Below, one piece after another: positions 17,903 to 24,961 of a stretch of DNA of 24,961 nt. A model generated the notes under the pieces. It was not told where the DNA came from, made no database searches, and was given only the letters and a program-made list of their open reading frames with translations. Origin of the DNA: Porticoccus sp002341315 (GTDB lineage: Bacteria > Pseudomonadota > Gammaproteobacteria > Pseudomonadales > Porticoccaceae). The position numbers and the translations under genes are program-made. Each line of letters starts with the position of its first letter. Within the stretch, counting starts at the first letter, position 1. The stretch is from assembly GCF_047634355.1 (NCBI RefSeq), contig NZ_JBLIAL010000021.1; one strand, written 5' to 3'.

Positions 17903-18928
17903 ATGAAGAAGAACCCTTGGCAGGATTCATCCGGCGGGGAGCGCGATCTCCACGAAGACCTTGCTGAATTGCTGAAAAAGCTCCCCAGGGGAGGCGCTAT
18001 TGTCTATCTGCCAGTACTGCTTGTTATTCTCTGGGCAGTATTTTCATCGTTCTACACCGTTCAGCCGGAACAGCAGGCCGTCGTCAAACGCTTTGGCGCC
18101 GTCGTGAACATTACTGACCCCGGTTTGCACTTCAAACTGCCTTTTGGTATCGACAGGGTCCAGCGTGTGGCTTCTGCCCGGGTTCTGAAGCAGGAGTTTG
18201 GTTTTCGTAGTGTGGGTGAGGTCAACAACCGGACCAGTTACTCCGAGAGCGACTTCACCAGTGAGTCCCTGATGCTCACAGGCGACCTGAACGTGATCGA
18301 TGTGGAGTGGGTGGTTCAGTATCGCATCCAGGATCCTATCAAGTACCTCTACCAGCTGCGCCAACCGGATCTGACATTGCGGGATATTTCCGAATCCGTG
18401 ATGCGCCGGGTAGTGGGTAACCGACTCGGTTCAGAGGTGTTGACCGTGGGTCGGGTCGAAATTGCCCAGGGAGCTCGCGATGAAATTCAGGGCATCATGG
18501 ATCTCTACGATTCCGGTATTCATGTGATTACCGTTGAATTGCAGGACGTGGTTCCCCCCAAGGCTGTGCGGCCTGCGTTTAATGAGGTGAACGAAGCTCG
18601 CCAGGAACGCGAACGAATGATCAATGAAGCCACCAAACGGGCCAATCAGCAGATTCCACGGGCCGAGGGTGAGGCCCAGCGATTGATTTCCGAGGCCGAG
18701 GGTTACGCCACCGCCCGCGTTAACCGTGCCTTTGGTGAAACTGCCCGGTTCCGCGCCATGTTGGTGGAGTACAAGACGGTGCCTGAAGTTACCCGCACCC
18801 GTCTCTATCTGGAAACCATGGCAGAAATACTACCGAATATTGGACAGGTGCTCATGGTGCAGGAAGATCAGGTAGGGCCCCTACCATTGATGAATGTGCG
18901 TGATGCGCGTCAGGGAGCAAGCAAATGA
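17903..18928 (+). CDS. hflK: HflK-like SPFH membrane protein
   Basis: 341-residue SPFH (stomatin/prohibitin/flotillin/HflK) protein, anchored by one N-terminal membrane segment at residues about 34-52. Its bulk lies in the periplasm. HflK with HflC forms a large cage around the FtsH protease and modulates its activity. Signatures include TVQPEQQAVVKRFGAV, DPGLHFKLPFGIDRV, and a long charged helix around residues 220-280. The protein is shorter than enterobacterial HflK: the glycine-rich N-terminal and proline-rich C-terminal tails are missing, which suggests a second, divergent HflK copy. AGGA lies nine bases before the start. The stop overlaps the hflC start as ATGA (18925-18928). The usual hfq-hflX context is absent. 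Confidence 0.88.
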   Translation: MKKNPWQDSSGGERDLHEDLAELLKKLPRGGAIVYLPVLLVILWAVFSSFYTVQPEQQAVVKRFGAVVNITDPGLHFKLPFGIDRVQRVASARVLKQEFGFRSVGEVNNRTSYSESDFTSESLMLTGDLNVIDVEWVVQYRIQDPIKYLYQLRQPDLTLRDISESVMRRVVGNRLGSEVLTVGRVEIAQGARDEIQGIMDLYDSGIHVITVELQDVVPPKAVRPAFNEVNEARQERERMINEATKRANQQIPRAEGEAQRLISEAEGYATARVNRAFGETARFRAMLVEYKTVPEVTRTRLYLETMAEILPNIGQVLMVQEDQVGPLPLMNVRDARQGASK

Positions 18929-19863
18929 AAAAATTAGCCAGTCTCTTTGTCGCGCTTGTGGTCGCTATCATTGTCTTTTCATCGGCCTTTGTCGTTGATG
19001 AAGCCGAGCAGGCCATTATTGTCCAGTTCGGCGAGCCCCAGGGGGATGTGATCAGTACCCCGGGTTTACACTGGAAGTTACCCTTTGTGCAGGAAGTGCG
19101 TCGCTATGATCGACGCCTGTTGGTCTGGGACGGCGATGTATCCCAGATCCCCACCCTTGGCCGTGAGTTTATCCAGGTGGATACCACCGCTCGCTGGCGT
19201 ATTGTCGATCCCCTGCAGTTCCTGCGAAGTGTTCGCGATGAGCGGGGTGGGCGTACCCGCCTCGACGACATTATTGACTCTGTGGTGAGAGACATTATTT
19301 CCGGCACAGAACTGGAAGAGATTGTCCGCTCCGGAGACTGGGATGTGGATGTGGATGAGCTCGACGAGATAGAGCAGGATCGGGATGATGTCAGTCTGAC
19401 CAAACGTCCCAAACTGGGCCGTGAAAAACTGGAGTCGGAGATACTGAAAAGTGCCTCAAAACTGATGTCCGATCTGGGTATTGAACTCAAGGATGTTCGT
19501 ATCAAGCGCATTAACTACATTGATTCCGTGCGTCGCCAGGTGGAAAACCGCATGATTTCCGAGCGGCAGGCCATTGCCGAGCGGTTTCGTGCCGAAGGTC
19601 AGGGTCGCAGTCTGGAAATCACTGGTGAAATGGAGAGAGAATTGCGTCGCATCAATTCTGAAGCGGCCAGAAAAGCAGAGGAAATTCGCGGGGATGCCGA
19701 TGCCGAGGCGATCAGTATCTACGGCGAAGCCTTTGGTGCCGATCCGGAGTTTTATGCGTTTATACGTACGCTGGAGACCTATAAGACGCTCGGTGATAAC
19801 GCCACTTTGATGATTCGCTCGGATTCCGATTTCTTCCGTTATCTGGAAAAGACAGACCGTTAG
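18925..19863 (+). CDS. hflC: HflC-like SPFH membrane protein
   Basis: 312-residue partner of HflK, with an uncleaved N-terminal membrane helix (residues about 4-23) and a periplasmic SPFH domain. The ending is typical of HflC: DPEFYAFIRTLETYK and then SDSDFFRYLEK near the C terminus. The family acts with HflK on FtsH. A strongly acidic stretch at residues 138-155 (11 of 18 residues Asp or Glu) interrupts the SPFH domain, where E. coli HflC has a different insertion. The start overlaps the hflK stop, so the two products are probably made in equal amounts. A strong hairpin follows 12 bases after the stop. Confidence 0.9.
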   Translation: MKKLASLFVALVVAIIVFSSAFVVDEAEQAIIVQFGEPQGDVISTPGLHWKLPFVQEVRRYDRRLLVWDGDVSQIPTLGREFIQVDTTARWRIVDPLQFLRSVRDERGGRTRLDDIIDSVVRDIISGTELEEIVRSGDWDVDVDELDEIEQDRDDVSLTKRPKLGREKLESEILKSASKLMSDLGIELKDVRIKRINYIDSVRRQVENRMISERQAIAERFRAEGQGRSLEITGEMERELRRINSEAARKAEEIRGDADAEAISIYGEAFGADPEFYAFIRTLETYKTLGDNATLMIRSDSDFFRYLEKTDR

Positions 19864-19875
19864 TGGCTTTGGGGG

Positions 19876-19912
19876 GCGGATGACAGGTTATTGATAAAAA
19901 CCTGTCGTCCGC
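19876..19912. terminator. Hairpin terminator between convergent units
   Basis: GCGGATGACAGGTT (19876-19889) pairs with AACCTGTCGTCCGC (19899-19912) over 14 positions with one G-U or A-C mismatch, around a nine-base loop. On the + strand it is followed by CTTTT after four bases. On the - strand it begins directly after the stop codon of the hydrolase gene. It probably ends both hflKC and the minus-strand polysaccharide unit, although the T run is weak in both directions. Confidence 0.75.
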
Positions 19913-20863
19913 TCACTTTTCCATCACTGCTTTTTTCATCACTGCTTTTTTCATCACTGCTTTTTTCATCACGGCTTCATCAATCAATGGTGCGCCGGAA
20001 AGATAGCCCTGTTCGAGCAAAAAATGATCCATTGCCAGAGTGGTCGCGCTGCGCCAGGGTTCCCGGTTAAAAAAGCCATGAGCCTGCCCCTCTACGGTTA
20101 ACAGGGTGGCGGGTACCCCTTCTGATAAAGCCTTCTCTGCAAAAAAGTTGCCCTGCGCCAATAGTCCGTCCCGGTCACCAAACATCAACAGGGTGGGTGG
20201 CGTGTCGCTGCCGATATGGAGATTGGGTGACAGGGCGGCGACCGATGGCTCGGGCATCATCCCGATCAGTTCGATTTCCCGGCTGGTGAATTCCTCTTCC
20301 GCCGTGGGATTGACCAGGTTGAGCACGGGGTTGAACAGCACCAACAGGGCCGGACGCATTGATGATATGTCGATGCCCGCCGGATGATTGCACATCGCCA
20401 GACAGGCAGCGATATGGCCGCCCGCTGAGGCACCGGAAGAAACGATCTGTTGGGGGTTAATACCCAGTTCCACCGCATGCCGCAGTAACCATAAAAATGC
20501 ATCAAACCCGTCTTCGACTGCTTTGTCCGGGGTCGTGTGGTGGCGGCTGTCCACACGATAGTCGACCCTGACTGCAACCATTCCCCGCCGGGCCAGATAA
20601 TCTGCCTGCCAGCTGAAGTGCTCGATTCCACCGCTTATCCAGCCACCCCCAAAAAAGAAAAGGACGGCGGGCCTGCGGTCATCTTCAGACCAGTCACGGG
20701 GCAGATGAACTTCCAGGGTGAGGTTTCCCTGAGGGGTCTCTTTATAGGTGAATTGTCTGACCGCGGGCCTGTTCGAGAAAAACAGTGTGTAGAGAATAAA
20801 CAGGACGGTGCAGACGATAAATGCGCCCAGAAACCATGGCCAGAATTCTCTGAGCCAGCCCAT
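19913..20863 (-). CDS. Membrane-anchored alpha/beta hydrolase (esterase-like) with C-terminal AVMKK repeats
   Basis: 316-residue alpha/beta hydrolase, probably a carboxylesterase or deacetylase. Residues about 10-29 form a single membrane anchor, with the catalytic domain presumably in the periplasm. The predicted triad is Ser146 in GASAG, Asp232 in GDRDG and His262 in AHGFF. The oxyanion loop reads FGGGW where many hormone-sensitive-lipase relatives have HGGGW. The last 20 residues are four copies of a five-residue unit (AVMKK, the last AVMEK) coded by a tandem DNA repeat. The start at 20863 is fixed by GAGGAGGG (20870-20877) six bases upstream, overlapping the previous stop; longer in-frame starts upstream would run into the ATP-grasp gene. 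It is last in its unit and may deacylate the exported polysaccharide (inferred). Confidence 0.88.
   Translation of the reverse strand: MGWLREFWPWFLGAFIVCTVLFILYTLFFSNRPAVRQFTYKETPQGNLTLEVHLPRDWSEDDRRPAVLFFFGGGWISGGIEHFSWQADYLARRGMVAVRVDYRVDSRHHTTPDKAVEDGFDAFLWLLRHAVELGINPQQIVSSGASAGGHIAACLAMCNHPAGIDISSMRPALLVLFNPVLNLVNPTAEEEFTSREIELIGMMPEPSVAALSPNLHIGSDTPPTLLMFGDRDGLLAQGNFFAEKALSEGVPATLLTVEGQAHGFFNREPWRSATTLAMDHFLLEQGYLSGAPLIDEAVMKKAVMKKAVMKKAVMEK
19922..19981. repeat. 15-bp tandem repeat, three perfect copies plus one degenerate
   Basis: The unit CATCACTGCTTTTTT occurs perfectly at 19922-19936, 19937-19951 and 19952-19966. A diverged copy follows at 19967-19981. On the minus strand each unit encodes AVMKK in frame at the very C terminus of the hydrolase. 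Copy-number change by slippage would lengthen or shorten the tail without a frameshift. Confidence 0.95.
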
Positions 20864-20869
20864 ATTGAA

Positions 20870-20877
20870 CCCTCCTC
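20870..20877 (-). promoter_or_regulatory. Ribosome-binding site deciding the hydrolase start
   Basis: GAGGAGGG on the minus strand, six bases before ATG 20863. It overlaps the TAG stop of the ATP-grasp/phosphatase gene (20877-20879), which suggests translational coupling and rejects the longer in-frame start at 21097. Confidence 0.85.
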
Positions 20878-22604
20878 TAGTCGTTGTGCCTGACACCAGT
20901 GATGAGTTTGGACAGACCTGAAATACACTGATCAATCGTCCGGTAAACCGATTGGTAAACCGGTTGCGCTTTATTGTAGGGGTCCGGAATTTCAATGGCG
21001 GATTGACCGGCGAGCAGGCCGCCCAGTAGAACCGCCTTGTCTGCGGCAGCTTGTGAAAAGGTTGCCAACTGTCGGACGTGATCGGCTTCCATGACAAAGA
21101 TGATATCCGACCACTCGATTAATTCTGTGGTGAGCACTGACGAGCGGAGGTGGTCCATAGGCACCCCTTCCGAAGCGGCAATAGCGGTCATTCTCGGATC
21201 TGCCGGTCGGTTGCCCAGCGGGTGAAATCCCGCTGATTTGAAGAAGTATTGCCCGGCATCCGGAATCCTTTTTTCTGCCAGGGCGTGAGCCACAGCACTG
21301 CGATTGATATTGCCATAGCATAAAAACAGTATATGGCTGGCTGTCGACAGGCGATCACCGATCAAAGAATAGCGACTGCGCTTGATAATCCCGTTGCGAA
21401 ACTGCATCTCGCGGTAAACACCGCTCAACCGATCCGTGTAACTGCGAACAATTTGCCAGAGGTCGACCAGACCCGGTTTCAGATCAGACAATGACTGGGC
21501 GTCGAAATAATGTCGGGGGGAGAATACCTTCAGCAAATCTTTCATGGCATCGCCCAGTCCCGGGATCGTTACCAGTCGGGGATCAGCATCTTTGCGTGCC
21601 ACGGCTTCCAGCCAGCGAAGATCGCTGGACAGTTTTCGGCAGTAGATCTCAGTTCGGTAGGGCTTTGTTTCAATCGGTTGGGCGGTATAAAGCTGGTAAA
21701 GCTGGTGGGGGAAGTCCGCGCCGGCGGCTACGGCTAGAGGCAGCGAACCCCAGAAACGACCGTTGATTTCAATCAGAATAAATTCACCGCTTTCCGGATT
21801 CTGCTTGAATTCCACCATGGCAACACCGTGCCAGTTCAGCTGTCTGATCAGCCGGGCGCTGACTTCGAGCAATACCGGATCAACATCGACACTTTTCCGA
21901 TAACTGCTGCCGCCCCCGCTGAGGGGCATTTCATGAAGACGCTGATGCTGAAAGGCACTAACGATCTCACCGCGATTGGCAATTAACTCAATACCCTTGC
22001 CGATACCGGAAAAATACGCCTGTAACACCAGATGGCCGTGCTGGAGCAGCTCCGTACCCACTTTGATCAGCTCTTCTTCTGAGTGGGCGTAGCGGACCGA
22101 CAGTGGGGTCCGTAGCGAGTTGTCTGAAATGGACCGACCCGGTTTAATCACCACCGGATAGCTAAACTCGGACAGTCTGGATCGAAGCTCATCACTGTTC
22201 ACAATATCCCAGCTGGCGGGCAAGGGCGCATCACATTGGTTGGCGAGCAGGGCCGTCCGCGATTTGTCCAGCACGGTTTCCAGCGCATCCAGAGCGGGTG
22301 CGGCAATCCTGTTGTAGTGTGAACTGTTGTGAAAATGCCGGGCTATCGGCACCAGTGTTCGCTCCGTGGCCGGGATCACCAGTTGGTATTGGTGGCTGGT
22401 GAGCTGTTCCTCCAGCCAGTGAACAAAGTCATTAGGGGCCAGAAGCGGATTCGGATAATCGAGAATACTCGAGGCGTAACGCGAGTAACCGGCAATCGGG
22501 TTTTTCTGGTGAGAGGCAACGACTACCGGAATGCCCCGGCTACCCAGCGAACGGGTAATCGCCAAAGCCGGTAATGTGTCCCCATCGAGAAGAAGGATAG
22601 TCAT
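20877..22604 (-). CDS. ATP-grasp ligase fused to low-molecular-weight protein tyrosine phosphatase
   Basis: 575 residues counted from ATG 22604. Residues 1 to about 320 form an ATP-grasp carboxylate-amine ligase: a Rossmann-like start (MTILLLDGDTLPALAITRSL), ATP-binding VVIKPGRS, and the metal-binding LIEINGRFWGS around Glu279/Asn281. After a linker, residues about 422-575 form a low-molecular-weight tyrosine phosphatase with the P-loop CYGNINRS (Cys429, Arg435) and the general acid in PDPY (Asp541); all catalytic residues are present. Wzb-type phosphatases of this class control Wzc-type tyrosine kinases in EPS export, so it may link precursor ligation to that control (inferred). A TTG start at 22610, directly after the previous stop, is possible. 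The gene lies between pyruvyl transferase and hydrolase genes with minimal spacing. Confidence 0.9.
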   Translation of the reverse strand: MTILLLDGDTLPALAITRSLGSRGIPVVVASHQKNPIAGYSRYASSILDYPNPLLAPNDFVHWLEEQLTSHQYQLVIPATERTLVPIARHFHNSSHYNRIAAPALDALETVLDKSRTALLANQCDAPLPASWDIVNSDELRSRLSEFSYPVVIKPGRSISDNSLRTPLSVRYAHSEEELIKVGTELLQHGHLVLQAYFSGIGKGIELIANRGEIVSAFQHQRLHEMPLSGGGSSYRKSVDVDPVLLEVSARLIRQLNWHGVAMVEFKQNPESGEFILIEINGRFWGSLPLAVAAGADFPHQLYQLYTAQPIETKPYRTEIYCRKLSSDLRWLEAVARKDADPRLVTIPGLGDAMKDLLKVFSPRHYFDAQSLSDLKPGLVDLWQIVRSYTDRLSGVYREMQFRNGIIKRSRYSLIGDRLSTASHILFLCYGNINRSAVAHALAEKRIPDAGQYFFKSAGFHPLGNRPADPRMTAIAASEGVPMDHLRSSVLTTELIEWSDIIFVMEADHVRQLATFSQAAADKAVLLGGLLAGQSAIEIPDPYNKAQPVYQSVYRTIDQCISGLSKLITGVRHND

Positions 22605-22610
22605 TGGCAA

Positions 22611-23495
22611 TCATTTCAACCTGTCTTGAAGGTTGTTCGCATCAATCGTCAGCTGGGCTAATCTTTCCAGCATCTGGCTGGTATGGGAACGAATGATCGC
22701 AGGGTTGCTGTTAAAGGATTTCCCTTCTTTGATCAGTCGCTTTAGTTGTTGTCTGGCCAGAAAGGATTTGCCTTTGTTGAGCAGGGTTTTGGTGGTGGTG
22801 GAGCGCCTGTCGTCGAAAATTGAGACCAGATTTGCCGGTTCATACACCACATTGATTGATTGGCACCAGTCATGCCATTTGAACTGGTTGATGTGGGGCA
22901 TGGTGTTGATGGGCCGCCAGGGTATGCCATAGGCATCAGCGATAATTGCACCATGAAGCGATTCGGTAATGACGTATTTTGAGGCAAGCAGATCGTTAAT
23001 AACGATGAGGGGGTCTTTTGTCCTTGGGTCAATGTGGTGAACTCCCAGGTCATGGGCGATATTCTTCCAATAACCACTTTTTGCGGTGTCACAATGCATG
23101 ATCAATGACACCTCGTGAATTTTTTCGGCTTCGGGTATAAATTCCCTTAACAGGATAGCGGGATCAGTCAGGGCTTTGGCGGGATCAATGCCCAGCTTTT
23201 TGGCAGTTTGCGGCCCCCTGACAAAGTAGATATTGTATTTTTCATCAATCGTCGGCGGGGAGAAATAACCTACCCCGGAACCTGCAATAAATTTCATTGG
23301 AAGAGGGGGGATTCTCTGGTCGAGTATAGTGCCAATCCCGTACAGCAGCGCTGCTTCCCGGTTGTTTTCCTCGTAGTATTCGTCACCATGTTTGGCGGTA
23401 CCCTGAATGATACCAGGCAGCAACTTTGACCATAACCAGGCATTCAAATCGTCTCCAAAATTACCTTCGTTGTCATGGTAGTAACAGAGCTTCAT
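22611..23495 (-). CDS. Polysaccharide pyruvyl transferase family protein
   Basis: 294-residue protein of the polysaccharide pyruvyl transferase (CsaB/WcaK) family. Members move a pyruvate group from phosphoenolpyruvate onto a sugar, giving a ketal that adds negative charge. The opening MKLCYYHDNEGNFGDDLNAW carries the family's N-terminal GNFGDDL motif. Further features are GSGVGYF, FVRGPQTAKKLG and TESLHGAIIADAYGIPW, the conserved SLHG motif near the C-terminal half. A coiled or charged tail follows. GAGG lies about nine bases before ATG 23495. It is third in the visible minus-strand unit, and its stop abuts the ATP-grasp gene. The actual acceptor is unknown, and some members have other transferase activity. 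Confidence 0.88.
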   Translation of the reverse strand: MKLCYYHDNEGNFGDDLNAWLWSKLLPGIIQGTAKHGDEYYEENNREAALLYGIGTILDQRIPPLPMKFIAGSGVGYFSPPTIDEKYNIYFVRGPQTAKKLGIDPAKALTDPAILLREFIPEAEKIHEVSLIMHCDTAKSGYWKNIAHDLGVHHIDPRTKDPLIVINDLLASKYVITESLHGAIIADAYGIPWRPINTMPHINQFKWHDWCQSINVVYEPANLVSIFDDRRSTTTKTLLNKGKSFLARQQLKRLIKEGKSFNSNPAIIRSHTSQMLERLAQLTIDANNLQDRLK

Positions 23496-23542
23496 AAATT
23501 GGTTGCCTCAGGCCGTTTGTGATAGGTTGCTATGAACAGGCT

Positions 23543-24334
23543 TTATTGTATTTCATCTAAATAAAAGGGAACGCGTTCAGGGAAATACTCCCTGATTAGA
23601 TCCTCGCAGTGGCTCCATACTTTTCTTGTCAGGTAGTGCTCATCAATTCCCTCTATAAAAGAGGCTTTCTCTGGTTCAGAGTTGGCGTGTGAGGTATTGA
23701 TGTGTCGTGCATTGATGTTTAAAAACTGGGCAATTTCTCCAGATTCCTTGGACAGGTTGTCTGTTCTGATGTAAAGGCTGGCAGCCTCGGGAAGATGCTG
23801 CTTTGCCAGCAAATAGTGTTCATTATATTGGGACAGATAAGCATCCAGAGAAGCCAACTGGTTGGCCTCGAGAACGGCCTCTTCCGGATCATACCCCCGG
23901 GTTTTGTCCATCCAGAAATACTGGCGATATTCCTCCCATTCTGGCGGATGTTTTTTGAAATGAAAGTTGATTCTGGACTTGATCCAGCTCAGTGGCTCCC
24001 TGACAGTGACTAAATATTTTGCCTCGGGAAACAGGCCAACGACTTCCTTTGCTATGTAAATTAATGAATGGGTAGATTCCATTTCAAGGTTCAGTTTTCT
24101 GTCCCGCGTTTCAATAAAGGACTGAACCTCTTCAGCCGTCATTTCATTTTTTAAATAGTTGATGATCTGATGATTGGTCTCTGAAATAGCTGGCTCGTGG
24201 GCCGAATCAAAGTGGGCCTTAAACATGGAGGATATGGACGTTGTGCCGGTTTTTGCAGCACCGATACAGTAACAATGAAATCGCCGGGGCAGTACCTTGT
24301 GGGTCCTGAGTCGCAATTGGTTATAAATAGACAC
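23543..24334 (-). CDS. Sulfotransferase family protein
   Basis: 263-residue cytosolic-type sulfotransferase, predicted to move sulfate from PAPS onto a carbohydrate. The 5'-phosphosulfate loop is GAAKTGTTSI near residues 25-34, and the 3'-phosphate-binding region is VREPLSWIKSR around residues 110-120. The length fits single-domain bacterial carbohydrate sulfotransferases. Translation starts at GTG 24334, supported by a strong AAGGAG site (24340-24345) five bases upstream; there is no earlier in-frame ATG of similar quality. The gene follows the flippase gene by 33 bases, and 47 bases without any gene separate it from the pyruvyl transferase gene. A sulfated polysaccharide fits a marine or saline habitat (inferred). 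Confidence 0.88.
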   Translation of the reverse strand: MSIYNQLRLRTHKVLPRRFHCYCIGAAKTGTTSISSMFKAHFDSAHEPAISETNHQIINYLKNEMTAEEVQSFIETRDRKLNLEMESTHSLIYIAKEVVGLFPEAKYLVTVREPLSWIKSRINFHFKKHPPEWEEYRQYFWMDKTRGYDPEEAVLEANQLASLDAYLSQYNEHYLLAKQHLPEAASLYIRTDNLSKESGEIAQFLNINARHINTSHANSEPEKASFIEGIDEHYLTRKVWSHCEDLIREYFPERVPFYLDEIQ

Positions 24335-24339
24335 AGTGG

Positions 24340-24345
24340 CTCCTT
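24340..24345 (-). promoter_or_regulatory. Ribosome-binding site deciding the sulfotransferase GTG start
   Basis: AAGGAG on the minus strand, five bases before GTG 24334. It is the best ribosome-binding site in the unit and supports a non-ATG start. Confidence 0.8.
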
Positions 24346-24367
24346 ATCAGGTGCTTGATGCTGGTTT

Positions 24368-24961
24368 TCATAGCCGGCCCTTTCCAAAAAAGCTATTTAT
24401 TTCATTGTAGAAGGTGTGCCTGGAAAGCTTTAAACCAACGATCCACCCCACAAATGCCGCTGCCATCAAAAGGGCAAAATGAACATAAATGCTTTCTATC
24501 TGTCCCTGCATCACGGCATTTGCAGCCAGTGTCGGCACTATTGTAAAAATCAACGGCACCAGACCCTGGACGGCAGGTTTTGCGGCATCTTTTATACCAA
24601 TACCAAATATCTGGTTTGCATAAAACTGGCAGGCAATAAACCTGACAATAAAGAATCCCACCAGCGCCATACAAACCGCTTCCAGTCCTGAAAAGCATGC
24701 AATGCCAACCATCACGATTTTTGCAACGTTCGAAATGACTTTGATTTTCAGTGTAATCCCCGGTCTGCCAAAGGCAATGAACAGGTTGTCGGCAAACAAA
24801 AACGATGGCAGTAGAACCCCTGCCAGGCAGAGAATTTTTACCAGTGGAATGGCGGCGTCCCACTGGGTGCCATACAGTACCCTTATGGTCTCTTCCGTGT
24901 AGAGAAAAAGGAAAGCAAAGAAAGGCCAGGCAAAAACATAGGAATAAGTCACAGCCTTGAG
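24368..24961 (-). CDS. Wzx-like polysaccharide flippase, C-terminal part (5' partial)
   Basis: Only the last 197 codons are in the window; the frame is open to base 24961 (reading LKAVTYSYVFAWPF), so the gene starts outside. The visible part has about five to six hydrophobic helices with the pattern of the C-terminal half of MOP-superfamily oligosaccharide flippases (RVLYGTQWDAAIPLVKIL, then short loops and FGRPGITLKIKVISN). Such proteins move lipid-linked repeat units across the inner membrane. It is the first visible gene of the minus-strand unit, and no flippase is seen among the + strand EPS genes in this window, so it might serve both sets (inferred). Confidence 0.85.
   Translation of the reverse strand, partial: LKAVTYSYVFAWPFFAFLFLYTEETIRVLYGTQWDAAIPLVKILCLAGVLLPSFLFADNLFIAFGRPGITLKIKVISNVAKIVMVGIACFSGLEAVCMALVGFFIVRFIACQFYANQIFGIGIKDAAKPAVQGLVPLIFTIVPTLAANAVMQGQIESIYVHFALLMAAAFVGWIVGLKLSRHTFYNEINSFFGKGRL

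Noticed and set aside
19922..19981. CRISPR-like repeats
   Set aside because: The 15-bp units are contiguous without spacers and are translated in frame as the C terminus of the hydrolase.
20864..21097. N-terminal extension of the hydrolase from an upstream start at 21097
   Set aside because: It would overlap the phosphatase domain of the upstream gene in another frame, while a strong ribosome-binding site and a membrane anchor fit the start at 20863.

Overview
The window looks like part of the chromosome of a Gram-negative bacterium, most likely a marine-type gammaproteobacterium. This is inferred from the exosortase A (XrtA) type exopolysaccharide locus, the HflK/HflC pair, a sulfotransferase and the protein styles; no rRNA or other taxonomic marker is present. 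Coding density is very high. I see no tRNA, rRNA, insertion sequence or CRISPR array, and no stretch over 300 bases without a gene.

Region 1 (1-13883, + strand) is a near-continuous run of eleven genes matching the XrtA-associated exopolysaccharide (EPS) cluster. In order: NodB-type polysaccharide deacetylase (5' end outside the window), FemAB-like protein, Stp1 glycosyltransferase, exosortase A fused to EpsI, Stp2 glycosyltransferase, asparagine-synthase-like amidotransferase, two GT4 glycosyltransferases, a CapK/phenylacetate-CoA-ligase-like adenylating enzyme, a membrane O-ligase/polymerase-like protein, and a GT2 glycosyltransferase. Start/stop overlaps and short gaps suggest one transcription unit. 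Inferred role: glycosyltransferases build an EPS repeat unit, the deacetylase, FemAB-like, amidotransferase and CapK-like enzymes modify it, and XrtA processes PEP-CTERM proteins (none encoded here).

Region 2 (13963-17760, + strand) is one large predicted exported protein. Its N-terminal part looks like an alpha/beta hydrolase. Its C-terminal two thirds resemble hydrazine synthase alpha-subunit-like proteins, with a TolB-like beta-propeller and two CxxCH haem c sites. It is the most unusual object in the window.

Region 3 (17903-19863, + strand) is an hflK-hflC pair of membrane SPFH proteins, closed by a strong hairpin shared with the convergent minus-strand unit.

Region 4 (24961-19913, - strand, transcribed right to left) is a second polysaccharide unit: Wzx-like flippase (5' end outside the window), sulfotransferase, polysaccharide pyruvyl transferase, a fusion of ATP-grasp ligase with low-molecular-weight tyrosine phosphatase, and a membrane-anchored alpha/beta hydrolase ending in a pentapeptide repeat made by a 15-bp tandem repeat. 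These genes would export and decorate an anionic (sulfated, pyruvylated) polysaccharide. Whether this is the same polymer as that of region 1 cannot be told from the sequence.
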